This document shows positions 17,006-25,172 of a DNA stretch of 64,000 bases, piece by piece. Source of the DNA: Pseudothioclava sp033100795 (GTDB lineage: Bacteria; Pseudomonadota; Alphaproteobacteria; Rhodobacterales; Rhodobacteraceae); assembly GCF_033100795.1 (NCBI RefSeq), contig NZ_JAWLVI010000002.1, positions 62,001 through 126,000 of the forward strand. Direction: 5' to 3'. Both the position numbers and the translations under genes were made by a program. The notes under the pieces were generated by a model. The model had not been told where the DNA came from. It saw only the letters and a list, made by a program, of their open reading frames with translations, and made no database searches. Position 1 is the first letter of the stretch, and every line of letters begins with the position of its first letter.

Positions 17006-18655
17006 TTACATATTCGGGTAGTTCGGGCCGTCCCCGCCCTGGGGCGTGGTCCAGTTGATGTTCTGCGATGGGTCTTTGATGTCGCAGGTCTTACAGTGGA
17101 CGCAGTTCTGGAAGTTAATCTGGAAGCGCGGGTTGCCCTCTTCGTCCTCCAGCACCTCATAGACGCCCGCCGGACAGTAGCGCTGCGCGGGCTCGTCATA
17201 CTTGGGCAGGTTCACCGAAAGCGGGACCGACGCGTCCTTCAGTTGCAGGTGGCACGGCTGGCTTTCTTCGTGATTGGTGAACGAGAACGACACGTTCGTC
17301 AAACGATCGAAGCTGAGCTTGCCATCGGGCTTGGGATAGTCGATTTTCGGGAATTTCGAGGCTTCGCCGGTCGAGGCCGCATCGGATTTCCCGTGACGCA
17401 ACGTGCCGAACAGCGAAAAGCCGAACAGGTTGTTCGTCCACATATCCAGACCGCCGAAGACGAGCGAGGGGAACATTCCCCACTTCGACCACATCGGCTT
17501 GACGTTGCGCACCTTTTTCAGGTCTCTCGCGATCGGGCCCGAGCGCAGATCGGCCTCGTAATCGGTCAGCTCGTCGCCCTCGCGGCCAGCCGCAATCGCC
17601 TTGGCCGCAGCTTCGGCCGCCGCGATCCCCGAGAGCATCGCGTTATGGTTGCCCTTGATGCGCGGCACGTTCACAAGACCCGCCGAGCAGCCCAGCAAAA
17701 CCGTGCCCGGAGCGGTAAGTTTCGGGATCGACTGCCAGCCGCCTTCCGAAATCGCCCGCGCGCCATAAGCCACGCGCTTGCCGCCTTCCAGAAGGTCAGC
17801 CACCATCGGGTGATGCTTGAAGCGCTGGAACTCCATATAGGGGAACAGGTGCGGGTTCTGGTAGTTCAGGTGAACCACGAAACCGACATAGACCTGATTG
17901 TTTTCAAGGTGATAGATGAACGACCCGCCGCCCGCGTTGTTGTTCAGCGGCCAGCCCATCGTGTGGGTGACGGTGCCCTCACGGTGCTTCTTGGGGTCGA
18001 TCTCCCAGATCTCTTTCATGCCAATGCCGAACTTCTGCGGGCAGTGGCCTTTCGACAGGTTGAACTTCTCGATCACAGTCTTGGCGAGCGAACCACGCAC
18101 ACCTTCGCTAAGGAAGACGTATTTGCCGCGCAGCTCCATGCCCGGCTCATAGGCTTCGCTCGGGGTGCCATCGGGATTCTTGCCAAACTCGCCCGCGACC
18201 ACACCGGCAACCCGGTCGCCATCCCAAACGATTTCCGACGCCGCCATGCCGGGGAAAATCTCGACGCCAAGCTCTTCGGCCTGTTCTGCCATCCAGCGGC
18301 AGACATTCGCCATCGACACGATGTATTTGCCGTGGTTCGACATCAAGGGCGGCATCGGCCAGTTCGGAATACGGATCTGCCCCGCCGGCCCCAGAAGGAA
18401 GAAGTTGTCCTTCTTGACCTCGGTCTGGATCGGCGCGCCTTTTTCTTTCCACTCGGGGATCAGCTGGTCGAGACCGCAGGTATCCAGAACCGCACCCGAG
18501 AGGATGTGCGCCCCTACCTCGGAGCCCTTCTCGAGCACCACGACATCAAGCTCGAGATTGATCTGCTTCAGGCGGATCGCCGCTGACAGACCCGCAGGCC
18601 CGCCCCCAACGATCACCACATCATAGTCCATCGACTCGCGTTCGAAATCCGCCAT
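17006..18655 (-). CDS. Electron transfer flavoprotein-ubiquinone oxidoreductase
   Basis: ETF-QO passes electrons from acyl-CoA and sarcosine-type dehydrogenases, through ETF, to ubiquinone in the membrane. The 549-residue protein has an N-terminal FAD site (VVIVGGGPAGLSAAIRL, about residues 14-30) and a C-terminal 4Fe-4S ferredoxin-like region. The cluster cysteines lie in RYCPAGVYE and in NCVHCKTCDIKDPSQN followed by the family's WTTPQGG. I start at 18655 (MADFERESMDYD), where AGAGGGACA precedes the ATG. It probably receives electrons from the acyl-CoA dehydrogenase encoded at 25169-26860. Confidence 0.95.
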   Translation of the reverse strand: MADFERESMDYDVVIVGGGPAGLSAAIRLKQINLELDVVVLEKGSEVGAHILSGAVLDTCGLDQLIPEWKEKGAPIQTEVKKDNFFLLGPAGQIRIPNWPMPPLMSNHGKYIVSMANVCRWMAEQAEELGVEIFPGMAASEIVWDGDRVAGVVAGEFGKNPDGTPSEAYEPGMELRGKYVFLSEGVRGSLAKTVIEKFNLSKGHCPQKFGIGMKEIWEIDPKKHREGTVTHTMGWPLNNNAGGGSFIYHLENNQVYVGFVVHLNYQNPHLFPYMEFQRFKHHPMVADLLEGGKRVAYGARAISEGGWQSIPKLTAPGTVLLGCSAGLVNVPRIKGNHNAMLSGIAAAEAAAKAIAAGREGDELTDYEADLRSGPIARDLKKVRNVKPMWSKWGMFPSLVFGGLDMWTNNLFGFSLFGTLRHGKSDAASTGEASKFPKIDYPKPDGKLSFDRLTNVSFSFTNHEESQPCHLQLKDASVPLSVNLPKYDEPAQRYCPAGVYEVLEDEEGNPRFQINFQNCVHCKTCDIKDPSQNINWTTPQGGDGPNYPNM

Positions 18656-18919
18656 TGTCCCTCTGTTCCTCTGGCTTTGGCCCACGGGGCCTTTTCTGGC
18701 TCTCGGGTGACTGGTTAGCTTACATGGTGGAACGAAGCAATTGTAACGCGGCGGCGTTGCGCAAGAATATTTCGCCTTCGGGACGTTTTGCTTCTCTCAA
18801 GCGTCGCAACCATCAGATTGAGCGAAAATTCGGCTGGCCACTTGACTTCGGGGGGGCTTGGCGGATTTACGTCAGATAAGCAGATGTTTTGCCTGACAAA
18901 GCGGAACCGAAGGGCCGAA

Positions 18920-19390
18920 ATGGAAAAGATACCGATGACCCGCACCGGATACGAGGTGCTGGAGCAAGAACTCAAGACCCTCAAAAGCGTCGATCGCCCC
19001 ACCGTGATCAAGGCGATTGCCGAGGCACGCGAACACGGCGACCTGTCGGAGAACGCCGAATACCACGCCGCGCGCGAAAAGCAGAGCTTTGTCGAAGGCC
19101 GGATCAAAGAGCTCGAGTCGATTCTCGGGCGCGCCGAAGTGATCGACACAGCCAAGCTGTCGGGCGCGGTGAAATTCGGCGCGACCGTGACGATCGTAGA
19201 CGAGGACTCAGACGAAGAGCGCACCTATCAGATCGTCGGTGAGGCCGAGGCCGATCTGGAAAAGGGTCTGCTGAATATCAAGTCTCCGCTCGCCCGCGCC
19301 CTGATCGGCAAAGACGAAGGCGATAGCGTCGAAGTGCGCACGCCGGGCGGCGATAAGGGTTACGAAATTCTCGCGGTCAAATATCTCTGA
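18920..19390 (+). CDS. greA: Transcription elongation factor GreA
   Basis: GreA enters the RNA polymerase secondary channel and stimulates cleavage of backtracked transcripts. At 156 residues it has the standard size. The N-terminal coiled coil carries the acidic tip region and AREHGDLSENAEYHAAREKQ; the C-terminal domain includes IKSPLARALIGKDEGDSVEV. The ATG at 18920 (MEKIPMTRTGYE) matches the family start, and an earlier frame extension is not part of the protein. A weak TTGACT-16-GATTTA promoter pattern lies at 18842-18869. Confidence 0.95.
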   Translation: MEKIPMTRTGYEVLEQELKTLKSVDRPTVIKAIAEAREHGDLSENAEYHAAREKQSFVEGRIKELESILGRAEVIDTAKLSGAVKFGATVTIVDEDSDEERTYQIVGEAEADLEKGLLNIKSPLARALIGKDEGDSVEVRTPGGDKGYEILAVKYL

Positions 19391-19412
19391 TCGCACACCA
19401 AAGGGTCATGCC

Positions 19413-20438
19413 ATGAGCACCGAACGACCCGAACTCAAGCGCCCTGCCGACGGGGCGCAGGCTACGGGGCAAAATCTGGACCAGCGTTACTCGAAAATCG
19501 AGGTGATCGCGCTTGCGCTAAGCGTGGTCTGGCTGGCCATGGTCGGGCTGTTCTATCTGGTTATGCCAGCGGGCGAAGGCTCGGGCGGGGTGATCCAGAT
19601 TGTCATGGTGCTGGTCGCCATCGCCCTGCCGATCGCGATGATCTGGGTTGCCGCAGTCACCGCACGCACCGCCCGTGAAATGCGCTACGAGGCCGCGAAC
19701 CTGCGCGCCTCGGTCGAGGCGATGCGCGCCGCCTGGACCAACACGCAAGCCATGCGTGCCGGCCAGCAGGTCGAGCGTAAACTTGACGAGATTGCCGCCG
19801 CGACGCGTCAGGCCGAAACCACCATCGCGACATTCGCCTCGCGCCGCGATACGGGGGCGACGCAGCCCTCGGCAGACAGGAAGGCCGCGCTGGTCACGCC
19901 CCCTGTCATCGCGCAAGAGGAGCAACCCGCGCTAGCCCTTGGCACGCCCGCAGAAGAATTGCGCGCACCGGTGTCTGTGGCCGATTTCATCCGCGCGCTG
20001 AACTTCCCCGATAACGCCGAGGACAAAGACGGCTTCCGCGCCCTTCGCCGTGCACTGGACGACCGCACGACCGCGAAACTGATCCGCGCGGCGCAGGATG
20101 TGCTGAACCTGATCGCGCAGGACGGCGTCTATATGGACGACCTCAAACCCGACCGCGCCCGCCCCGAGCTATGGCGCCGCTTTGCCCAAGGTGAACGCGG
20201 ACGCGAGATCGCAACGCTTGGTGGCATCCGTGACCGCTCGTCGATTGCGCTGTGTGCCGGGCGGATGCGGGCCGATACCGTATTCCGCGATGCGGCCCAT
20301 CATTTCCTGCGCCAGTTCGACAAAACCTTCTCGGAGTTCGAGAAGAACGCGACCGATCAGGAGCTGGCAGAGCTGGCAGAGACCCGCACGGCCCGCGCCT
20401 TCATGCTGTTGGGCCGCGTCACCGGCACCTTCGATTAA
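19413..20438 (+). CDS. Conserved two-TM membrane protein with coiled coil
   Basis: This 341-residue protein has two adjacent transmembrane segments (about residues 32-53 and 60-82), then a charged helical stretch likely to form coiled coil (about 88-145), a low-complexity linker, and a C-terminal alpha-helical domain from about residue 185. AAAGGG precedes its ATG. It lies 22 bases after greA and may be co-transcribed. I do not recognise a named family, although proteins of this layout occur widely in Rhodobacterales. A cytoplasmic helical domain anchored in the membrane is all that can be said. Confidence 0.75.
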   Translation: MSTERPELKRPADGAQATGQNLDQRYSKIEVIALALSVVWLAMVGLFYLVMPAGEGSGGVIQIVMVLVAIALPIAMIWVAAVTARTAREMRYEAANLRASVEAMRAAWTNTQAMRAGQQVERKLDEIAAATRQAETTIATFASRRDTGATQPSADRKAALVTPPVIAQEEQPALALGTPAEELRAPVSVADFIRALNFPDNAEDKDGFRALRRALDDRTTAKLIRAAQDVLNLIAQDGVYMDDLKPDRARPELWRRFAQGERGREIATLGGIRDRSSIALCAGRMRADTVFRDAAHHFLRQFDKTFSEFEKNATDQELAELAETRTARAFMLLGRVTGTFD

Positions 20439-21040
20439 AGCGGATTGGCCACGCGCAGATCGCGCGTCATGACCGTCGCACCCTCAAAGCCGAAAACCAG
20501 CCCTGTCAGGCGCGATTGGCGCCTGCGCGTCACGCGGAAGCCCATCTTGTCATAAAGCGCGCGGGCACGCAGGTTTTCATCGACAACATCCAAGCGCAGA
20601 TGGGTAAAGCCACGCGCAAGAGCCTCGGCACCGGCGGCTTCCAGCAGCATCTGCCCGACGCCTGCGCCGCGATAGCCCTCGTCCACGGCGAAGCCGTCCA
20701 CCATCATGGCGCGCCGCTCGCTGTCAAACGCAAGGATCGAGAAACAGGCCATCCGCCACAGCGCCCCCCAAAGCCCGTAAACAGCCGCCAGATCGTGCCG
20801 CCCGCCCCCGACAAATGTGCCCAGATGCGTGCGAAACCCGATAACCCCCACCAGAGTATCCGTCGCCTCATCCACCGCCGACACTGCATGGGTTTCATCC
20901 ATCACACGGCGGATAAAGCGCAGCGCAAGGGCGTCCGGCCCCAGCACCGGCCCGAGTTTCGAACCGAACGCCTCCCAGTAAAGCCGCGCGGCATCGGCAC
21001 GGTGCTGGGGCGCAAGGCCGCGATGCAGAGTGATGCTCAC
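20435..21040 (-). CDS. GNAT-family N-acetyltransferase
   Basis: This 201-residue protein has the GNAT fold. The acetyl-CoA pyrophosphate-binding motif reads YRGAGVGQMLLEAA (about residues 123-136), following the core strand MMVDGFAVDE, and it ends with the LYDKMGFRVTRRR segment typical of the family. The acceptor substrate is not predictable. Its start codon overlaps the mobA stop codon (ATGA), so both are translated together. The 3' end overlaps the end of the convergent membrane-protein gene by four bases. Confidence 0.85.
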   Translation of the reverse strand: MSITLHRGLAPQHRADAARLYWEAFGSKLGPVLGPDALALRFIRRVMDETHAVSAVDEATDTLVGVIGFRTHLGTFVGGGRHDLAAVYGLWGALWRMACFSILAFDSERRAMMVDGFAVDEGYRGAGVGQMLLEAAGAEALARGFTHLRLDVVDENLRARALYDKMGFRVTRRRQSRLTGLVFGFEGATVMTRDLRVANPL

Positions 21041-21621
21041 GACTGCCCCGCCAGCAAGGCTTCGGCCCGTAGCAGGTCATCGGGCGTATTGATGTTGTGA
21101 AACGCCTCGGAGGCCGGAAAACCGACGGCCCGCGCGCCCTCAAGCGCCACGCGCAGGCGGCGCTCGCCCGCAGCAAACAGCGCAACCAGATGCGGGTGGA
21201 GCGTCACCGGCCAAAGCGCAACCGTCGCGTGGATCCGATCCCCCGCCACCGCCACCGCCGCGCGCTCCAGCCCGCCTTCGGTCAGGCGCGCAACCAGATC
21301 AGAGGGTGCCAAGGGTGTATCGACCGCCAGCGTCACCAAGGCCCGCGCGCCCGCGCGCGCAGCCCAGCCAAGCCCCTCGATCACGCCCGAGAGCGGCCCC
21401 TGATCGGCATATGTATCGCGCAGGACCGGCAGACCGAAGGCCGCAAACCGCGCCGGATCGCCATTGGCCGAGATCGCCAGCGGCCCGACCTGCGGCGCGA
21501 ACCGTGCCAGCGTATGCGCGATCAAAGGGTGCCCCCCAAGCGGCAGCATCGCCTTGTCGACGCCGCCCATCCGGCGCCCCTGCCCTCCGGCAAGGACCAT
21601 CCCCGCAATCGCGTTTTCCAT
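21037..21621 (-). CDS. mobA: Molybdenum cofactor guanylyltransferase
   Basis: MobA transfers GMP from GTP to molybdopterin to make the MGD form of molybdenum cofactor. The 194-residue nucleotidyltransferase has the signature MVLAGGQGRRMGGVDKAML (about residues 8-26), the metal-binding VDTPLAP and a C-terminal NINTPDDLLRAE. I place the start at 21621 (MENAIAG) with GAGGTGCGG upstream, since longer readings add residues not seen in the family. No molybdoenzyme or other moa/moe gene lies in the window. Confidence 0.92.
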   Translation of the reverse strand: MENAIAGMVLAGGQGRRMGGVDKAMLPLGGHPLIAHTLARFAPQVGPLAISANGDPARFAAFGLPVLRDTYADQGPLSGVIEGLGWAARAGARALVTLAVDTPLAPSDLVARLTEGGLERAAVAVAGDRIHATVALWPVTLHPHLVALFAAGERRLRVALEGARAVGFPASEAFHNINTPDDLLRAEALLAGQS

Positions 21622-21730
21622 CCGTATTCCGCACCTCGAACGGGCAATCTTACCCGATACAATCAAAGACTTGGCGCGCCGCCGCGCACGGCTTATTTCT
21701 TACCCGTTGCAGCAGATGAAACAAGCCAGC

Positions 21731-22447
21731 ATGACCGACAAGATTTCCCCAAAAACCGCCTTTTGGCGCGGCTTTCGGCAAGGTTTGCCGTTTTTTCTGG
21801 TGATTGTTCCCTTTGGCCTGCTGTTCGGGGTTGCGGCGACCGAGGCGGGGTTGAGCCTTATGGAGGTCATGGGGTTCACCGTGCTTGTCGTGGCCGGCGC
21901 CTCACAATTCACCGCGCTGCAACTGATGACGGATCACGCGCCGACGGTGCTGGTCGTGCTGACCTCGCTGGCGGTGAATCTGCGGATGGCAATGTATTCC
22001 GCCTCGCTCGCGCCCTATCTGGGGAAGGCGGGCAAGGGGCGTATCGCGATGGCCTCGTATCTGCTGACCGATCAGGTATTTGCGCTGGCCGCACAGGAAT
22101 ATGAGACCCACCCCAAAACCAGCATCCAGACCAAACTGGCCTTCTATCTTGGCGGATGCACGCCCGTCGTGCCGCTGTGGTATATCGCGACTTTCGCGGG
22201 CGCATGGCTTGGCGCGGCGATCCCGCCCGAGTTTGCGCTGGATTTTGCCGTGCCGATTACCTTTCTGGCGATGATCGGACCGGCGCTGCGCTCGCTTGCG
22301 CATGTTGCGGCGGCGATGGTCTCGGTGGCGGGGGCGCTGTTGCTGGCGTTTATGCCAGCGGGCACCGGATTGCTGGTTGCCGCGCTGGCCGCGATGGTGA
22401 CAGGCGCACAGGTCGAGCTTTGGCAGGCACGGAGGGCAGCACGATGA
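21731..22447 (+). CDS. azlC: AzlC-family branched-chain amino acid exporter, large subunit
   Basis: This integral membrane protein (238 residues, about five to seven segments) pairs with AzlD to export branched-chain amino acids; azaleucine resistance is the classical phenotype. It has the family's early FRQGLPFFLVIVPFGLLFG, GASQFTALQL and LTDQVFAL. The ATG at 21731 (MTDKISP) is chosen by similarity to family starts; another ATG at 21716 is possible and neither has a strong ribosome site. The stop overlaps the azlD start (ATGA). Confidence 0.9.
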   Translation: MTDKISPKTAFWRGFRQGLPFFLVIVPFGLLFGVAATEAGLSLMEVMGFTVLVVAGASQFTALQLMTDHAPTVLVVLTSLAVNLRMAMYSASLAPYLGKAGKGRIAMASYLLTDQVFALAAQEYETHPKTSIQTKLAFYLGGCTPVVPLWYIATFAGAWLGAAIPPEFALDFAVPITFLAMIGPALRSLAHVAAAMVSVAGALLLAFMPAGTGLLVAALAAMVTGAQVELWQARRAAR

Positions 22448-22776
22448 GCGGCTATTCCACCTTCGAGATCTGGGTTGTGATCCTGACGCTAGGCGCGGGC
22501 ACCTTCCTGATCCGCTATTCGTTCCTAGGCATGATCGGAGACCGCCCGATCCCCGAATGGGCGCTGCGCTATCTGCGCTATACCGCCGTTGCGGTGATGC
22601 CGGGCCTCGTCGCACCGCTGGTCGTCTGGCCAAGCGCGACCGACGGCCAACCGGACCCCGCGCGCCTTATGGCTGCGGTTGTCGCAATCGGGGTCGGGGT
22701 GTTTACCCGCAACACGCTGGCCGCGATTGTTGCGGGCATGGTCACGCTTTACGCGGCCCTTTACGGATTGGCCTGA
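22444..22776 (+). CDS. azlD: AzlD-family transporter small subunit
   Basis: This 110-residue protein has four hydrophobic segments and the AzlD features FEIWVVILTLGAGTFLIRYS, PEWALRYLRYTAVAVMPGL and FTRNTLAAIVAGM. It should form the exporter with AzlC. Its ATG lies within the azlC stop region, a four-base overlap that couples translation. Its end overlaps the convergent lipoprotein gene by 16 bases. Confidence 0.9.
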   Translation: MSGYSTFEIWVVILTLGAGTFLIRYSFLGMIGDRPIPEWALRYLRYTAVAVMPGLVAPLVVWPSATDGQPDPARLMAAVVAIGVGVFTRNTLAAIVAGMVTLYAALYGLA

Positions 22777-23435
22777 GCTGTCGCTACCCGTGGCGCTGCC
22801 GCCGTATCGTCTTCGGTCGGGCCAAAGATCGGGTTCGACTGCTGCACCAGCAAGACGCCGTGGTTATTGTCGGGGTCTTTGTCGTGATAAAGCCGATAGC
22901 TTGCACCCGGAAGTTCGGCGAACGCCTTCTCCAGCTTTACCGGGAAATAGGTTTTCGGCAGGCTTTCCAGCCCCGGCGCGTCATACAGAATATCCGAGAC
23001 CGCATTGGCGCACAGCATCTTGCCGACCGCGCCGTAAGCCTCGGCACGGCGGCGCAACAGCTCGGCGGTTTCAAGGGAAACCGGCACCGTTTGCTCGATC
23101 ACGTCGTAAGTCTCGCGCGCGTGGTAGTCGATGTAGAATTTGCGAAACCGCTCGGTCACGCCGTAATGCACATCGTTCCGCTCGGGCAGGTAGGGATGAT
23201 ACCAGGTGCCTGCGGGGTCAAACATCACCCGCTGCGTGCCATCAATCATCAACCCCGAGTGCCCGCCCGCCCCTGTGCGCGTCGACACCACCGTGTAAAG
23301 AGTGACCGAAGGCGCCTTGCCCGACACATAGGCGGCCTTCTGAACCGCCTCGTCAGGCGCCCAAATAGACTTTGCGCCGCTGCCGCAGGCTGCAAGCGCA
23401 AGGGGTAACATCAGGCAAATGAGGGTTTGGCGCAT
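22761..23435 (-). CDS. Lipoprotein, probably permuted papain-like (NlpC/P60-related) fold
   Basis: This 224-residue protein has a lipoprotein signal (LMLPLALAAC, lipobox cysteine at 17). A histidine stands in GAGGHSGLMIDG (about residue 60), followed by a strand MFDPAGTW, and a cysteine in GKMLCANAVSDIL (about residue 142). The order His then Cys, each in such contexts, is what circularly permuted NlpC/P60 (YiiX/LRAT-like) hydrolases show, so it may be an envelope amidase or lipid-active enzyme. This is inference; I do not recognise a named family. It is anchored to a membrane, probably facing the periplasm. Confidence 0.65.
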   Translation of the reverse strand: MRQTLICLMLPLALAACGSGAKSIWAPDEAVQKAAYVSGKAPSVTLYTVVSTRTGAGGHSGLMIDGTQRVMFDPAGTWYHPYLPERNDVHYGVTERFRKFYIDYHARETYDVIEQTVPVSLETAELLRRRAEAYGAVGKMLCANAVSDILYDAPGLESLPKTYFPVKLEKAFAELPGASYRLYHDKDPDNNHGVLLVQQSNPIFGPTEDDTAAAPRVATAQANP

Positions 23436-23472
23436 CTGCCTGACCTCCTCGGATTACTGGTAATATGACGGA

Positions 23473-23607
23473 TCAGCCGCCTGCCAGTGCGAGGAATACC
23501 AAAAAGACCATGATTGCAACAAAGGTCCAGGTCGAAAACTTCACAAAACCTGCGAATGTCTTTTCGTGGCCACGGATATCCATGCTGCCCGGCTTATGCT
23601 CAGCCAT
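23473..23607 (-). CDS. aa3-type cytochrome c oxidase subunit IV (44 aa)
   Basis: The 44-residue product reads MAEHKPGSMDIRGHEKTFAG followed by a single membrane span (FVAIMVFLVFLALAGG). The HEKTFAGF-x-K pattern and length match the small bacterial subunit IV of aa3-type oxidase, first seen in the Paracoccus and Rhodobacter enzyme structures. It sits in the complex with no known catalytic role. GGGAGAACGCGAC precedes the ATG. The main oxidase genes are elsewhere. Confidence 0.9.
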   Translation of the reverse strand: MAEHKPGSMDIRGHEKTFAGFVKFSTWTFVAIMVFLVFLALAGG

Positions 23608-23667
23608 GTCGCGTTCTCCCAATCGCGTTTCTCCCTGACTTCGGGATAGCGGAACCGCGACCTTCTG

Positions 23668-24138
23668 TCACGCCCCCTCTTTCCTTTCGAGCGATTTGGC
23701 CAGCCGGAACCCGATCCGGCGCGGCGCCTCGGCCTCTTGCGGCTTGGGGTTTGCGACCAGCATCACGTCCAGACGGCTGACATGCTGGATCAGTTGCGTG
23801 CGCGCGCCATCCTCGTTGATGCCGTAGAAGGTGATGATGTCGGGGGCGAAATAGCCAAGTCCCTCGATCTGCAAGACCCCTGCCTGACCACCAACCAGCC
23901 CCATCGCGACCTCTTCGTCGGCGTTCAGCTGTTCCTCGAAGTTCTGGATATAGACGATCAGCCGCTCATAGGCCCATTGCGCTTCGGATTTGTCCTCCAG
24001 CGCCTCGTCGGACATCTCGGGCGGCAGCGGCAAAACCTCGGGTGCGTCGGGCGCATCATCGGCGGTGCGTACCACGCGCGCGCAGGGCAGGGCAGAGGCT
24101 TCGTGCGCCTCGGCGGTGGTGCGGATGTCTTCACTCAT
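23668..24138 (-). CDS. DUF6173-like protein
   Basis: The 156-residue protein has an acidic, probably disordered N-terminus and a conserved core with WAYERLIVYIQNFEEQLNAD, then VGGQAGVLQIEGLGYFAPDI, where it is predicted beta-rich. I associate this with DUF6173, a family common in Rhodobacteraceae without known function. GGAG precedes the ATG at 24138. Its start overlaps the end of the metallo-hydrolase gene (ATGA), which in turn overlaps the acyl-CoA dehydrogenase gene, so the three are translationally coupled. Confidence 0.7.
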   Translation of the reverse strand: MSEDIRTTAEAHEASALPCARVVRTADDAPDAPEVLPLPPEMSDEALEDKSEAQWAYERLIVYIQNFEEQLNADEEVAMGLVGGQAGVLQIEGLGYFAPDIITFYGINEDGARTQLIQHVSRLDVMLVANPKPQEAEAPRRIGFRLAKSLERKEGA

Positions 24139-25172
24139 ATCAATCTCCAGAGCCATGCCCCGTCATCGCGACGGGTGCGTGTTACCCGCCCTTTGTGCCA
24201 AAGGTGATTGAGATGCGCCACCGCTTCGACCAGCGCGAGCCCGTATTCGCCCTCGCCAATCGGGCGTTTGAACAGCGCCGGGAAACAGTCGCAAGCGGTG
24301 CGGGGATCATCGTGCAGCAGTTTTTCAAGGCGGCGCAACGCGCCTGTGTGGTTCTCGACCATCTGCCGCAAACGCAGGGGCAGCCCCGTGAAGGGCAGCT
24401 TGTGACCGGGCAAAACCAGTTGCCCCTCGGTCGCGAAGGGCTGGAGGTTTTGCGCGCTTTCGATCCATTCGGCCACCGGATCGGCCTCTGGTTCTGACGC
24501 ATAAACCCCAAGGTTGGCGGAAATCGAGGGAAGCAACTGGTCGCCGCCGATCACAAGCGACCCATCGCATGACCAGAAGGTCGCATGATCGGGCGCATGG
24601 CCATGACCGAAGCGGGTGATCCAGTCACGCCCGCCGATGCGGATCATTTCGCCGTCGCGGATCTGGCGATAGCCAAGCGGCAGCGGATGCACGCAATCGG
24701 CGAAATTGAAGGGGCGTTCCGCGGCGCGCTTCTCCAGCAGCGCCGCATCCATCCCCGCGTCGCGCCAGAATTCCAGCGTTTCACCAACCGGCACCGGCTG
24801 CGCATCAAGCTGCAACATCCGCGCGAACAGCCATGAGGTGCGCGTCGTCCACAGCTCGGCCCCCAGCGCCTGCAACCAGCCCGCCAGACCGATATGATCG
24901 GGGTGGTAATGGGTCACGATCACACGACCCACGGGCTTGCCCGCCAAGGGGCCATCCAGTGCCGATTGCAGCGCCGCACGGCATTTGCGCGTGTCTATAC
25001 CGGGGTCGATCAGCGTCCAGCTATCGCCCTCGTCAAAGGCAAAGCAATTCACATGATCAAGCGCCATCGGCAGCGGCAGGCGCAGCCAGAAGACACCCTC
25101 TGCCAGCTCGCGCGCCCCTCCGAACTCGGGCGGGTCAGCCCACGGGTAGCGGATGCCGCCCTGAACCGTCAT
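24135..25172 (-). CDS. Metallo-beta-lactamase-fold hydrolase
   Basis: This 345-residue enzyme has the metal-binding motif THYHPDHIG (HxHxDH, about residues 87-95), an upstream LIDPGID strand, further histidines in GHGHAPDHATFW and VLPGHKLPF. The C-terminal part carries a winged-helix-like region seen in LACTB2-type members. Two metal ions should be bound; the substrate may be a thioester or other hydrolysable metabolite. It sits between an acyl-CoA dehydrogenase and a DUF6173 gene with four-base overlaps on both sides, which suggests a role linked to CoA-ester metabolism. The substrate is unknown. Confidence 0.85.
   Translation of the reverse strand: MTVQGGIRYPWADPPEFGGARELAEGVFWLRLPLPMALDHVNCFAFDEGDSWTLIDPGIDTRKCRAALQSALDGPLAGKPVGRVIVTHYHPDHIGLAGWLQALGAELWTTRTSWLFARMLQLDAQPVPVGETLEFWRDAGMDAALLEKRAAERPFNFADCVHPLPLGYRQIRDGEMIRIGGRDWITRFGHGHAPDHATFWSCDGSLVIGGDQLLPSISANLGVYASEPEADPVAEWIESAQNLQPFATEGQLVLPGHKLPFTGLPLRLRQMVENHTGALRRLEKLLHDDPRTACDCFPALFKRPIGEGEYGLALVEAVAHLNHLWHKGRVTRTRRDDGAWLWRLI

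Noticed and set aside
16943..18586. 547-codon plus-strand frame opposite the ETF-QO gene
   Set aside because: It is antisense to a gene with a complete FAD and 4Fe-4S signature; no domain is visible in this frame.
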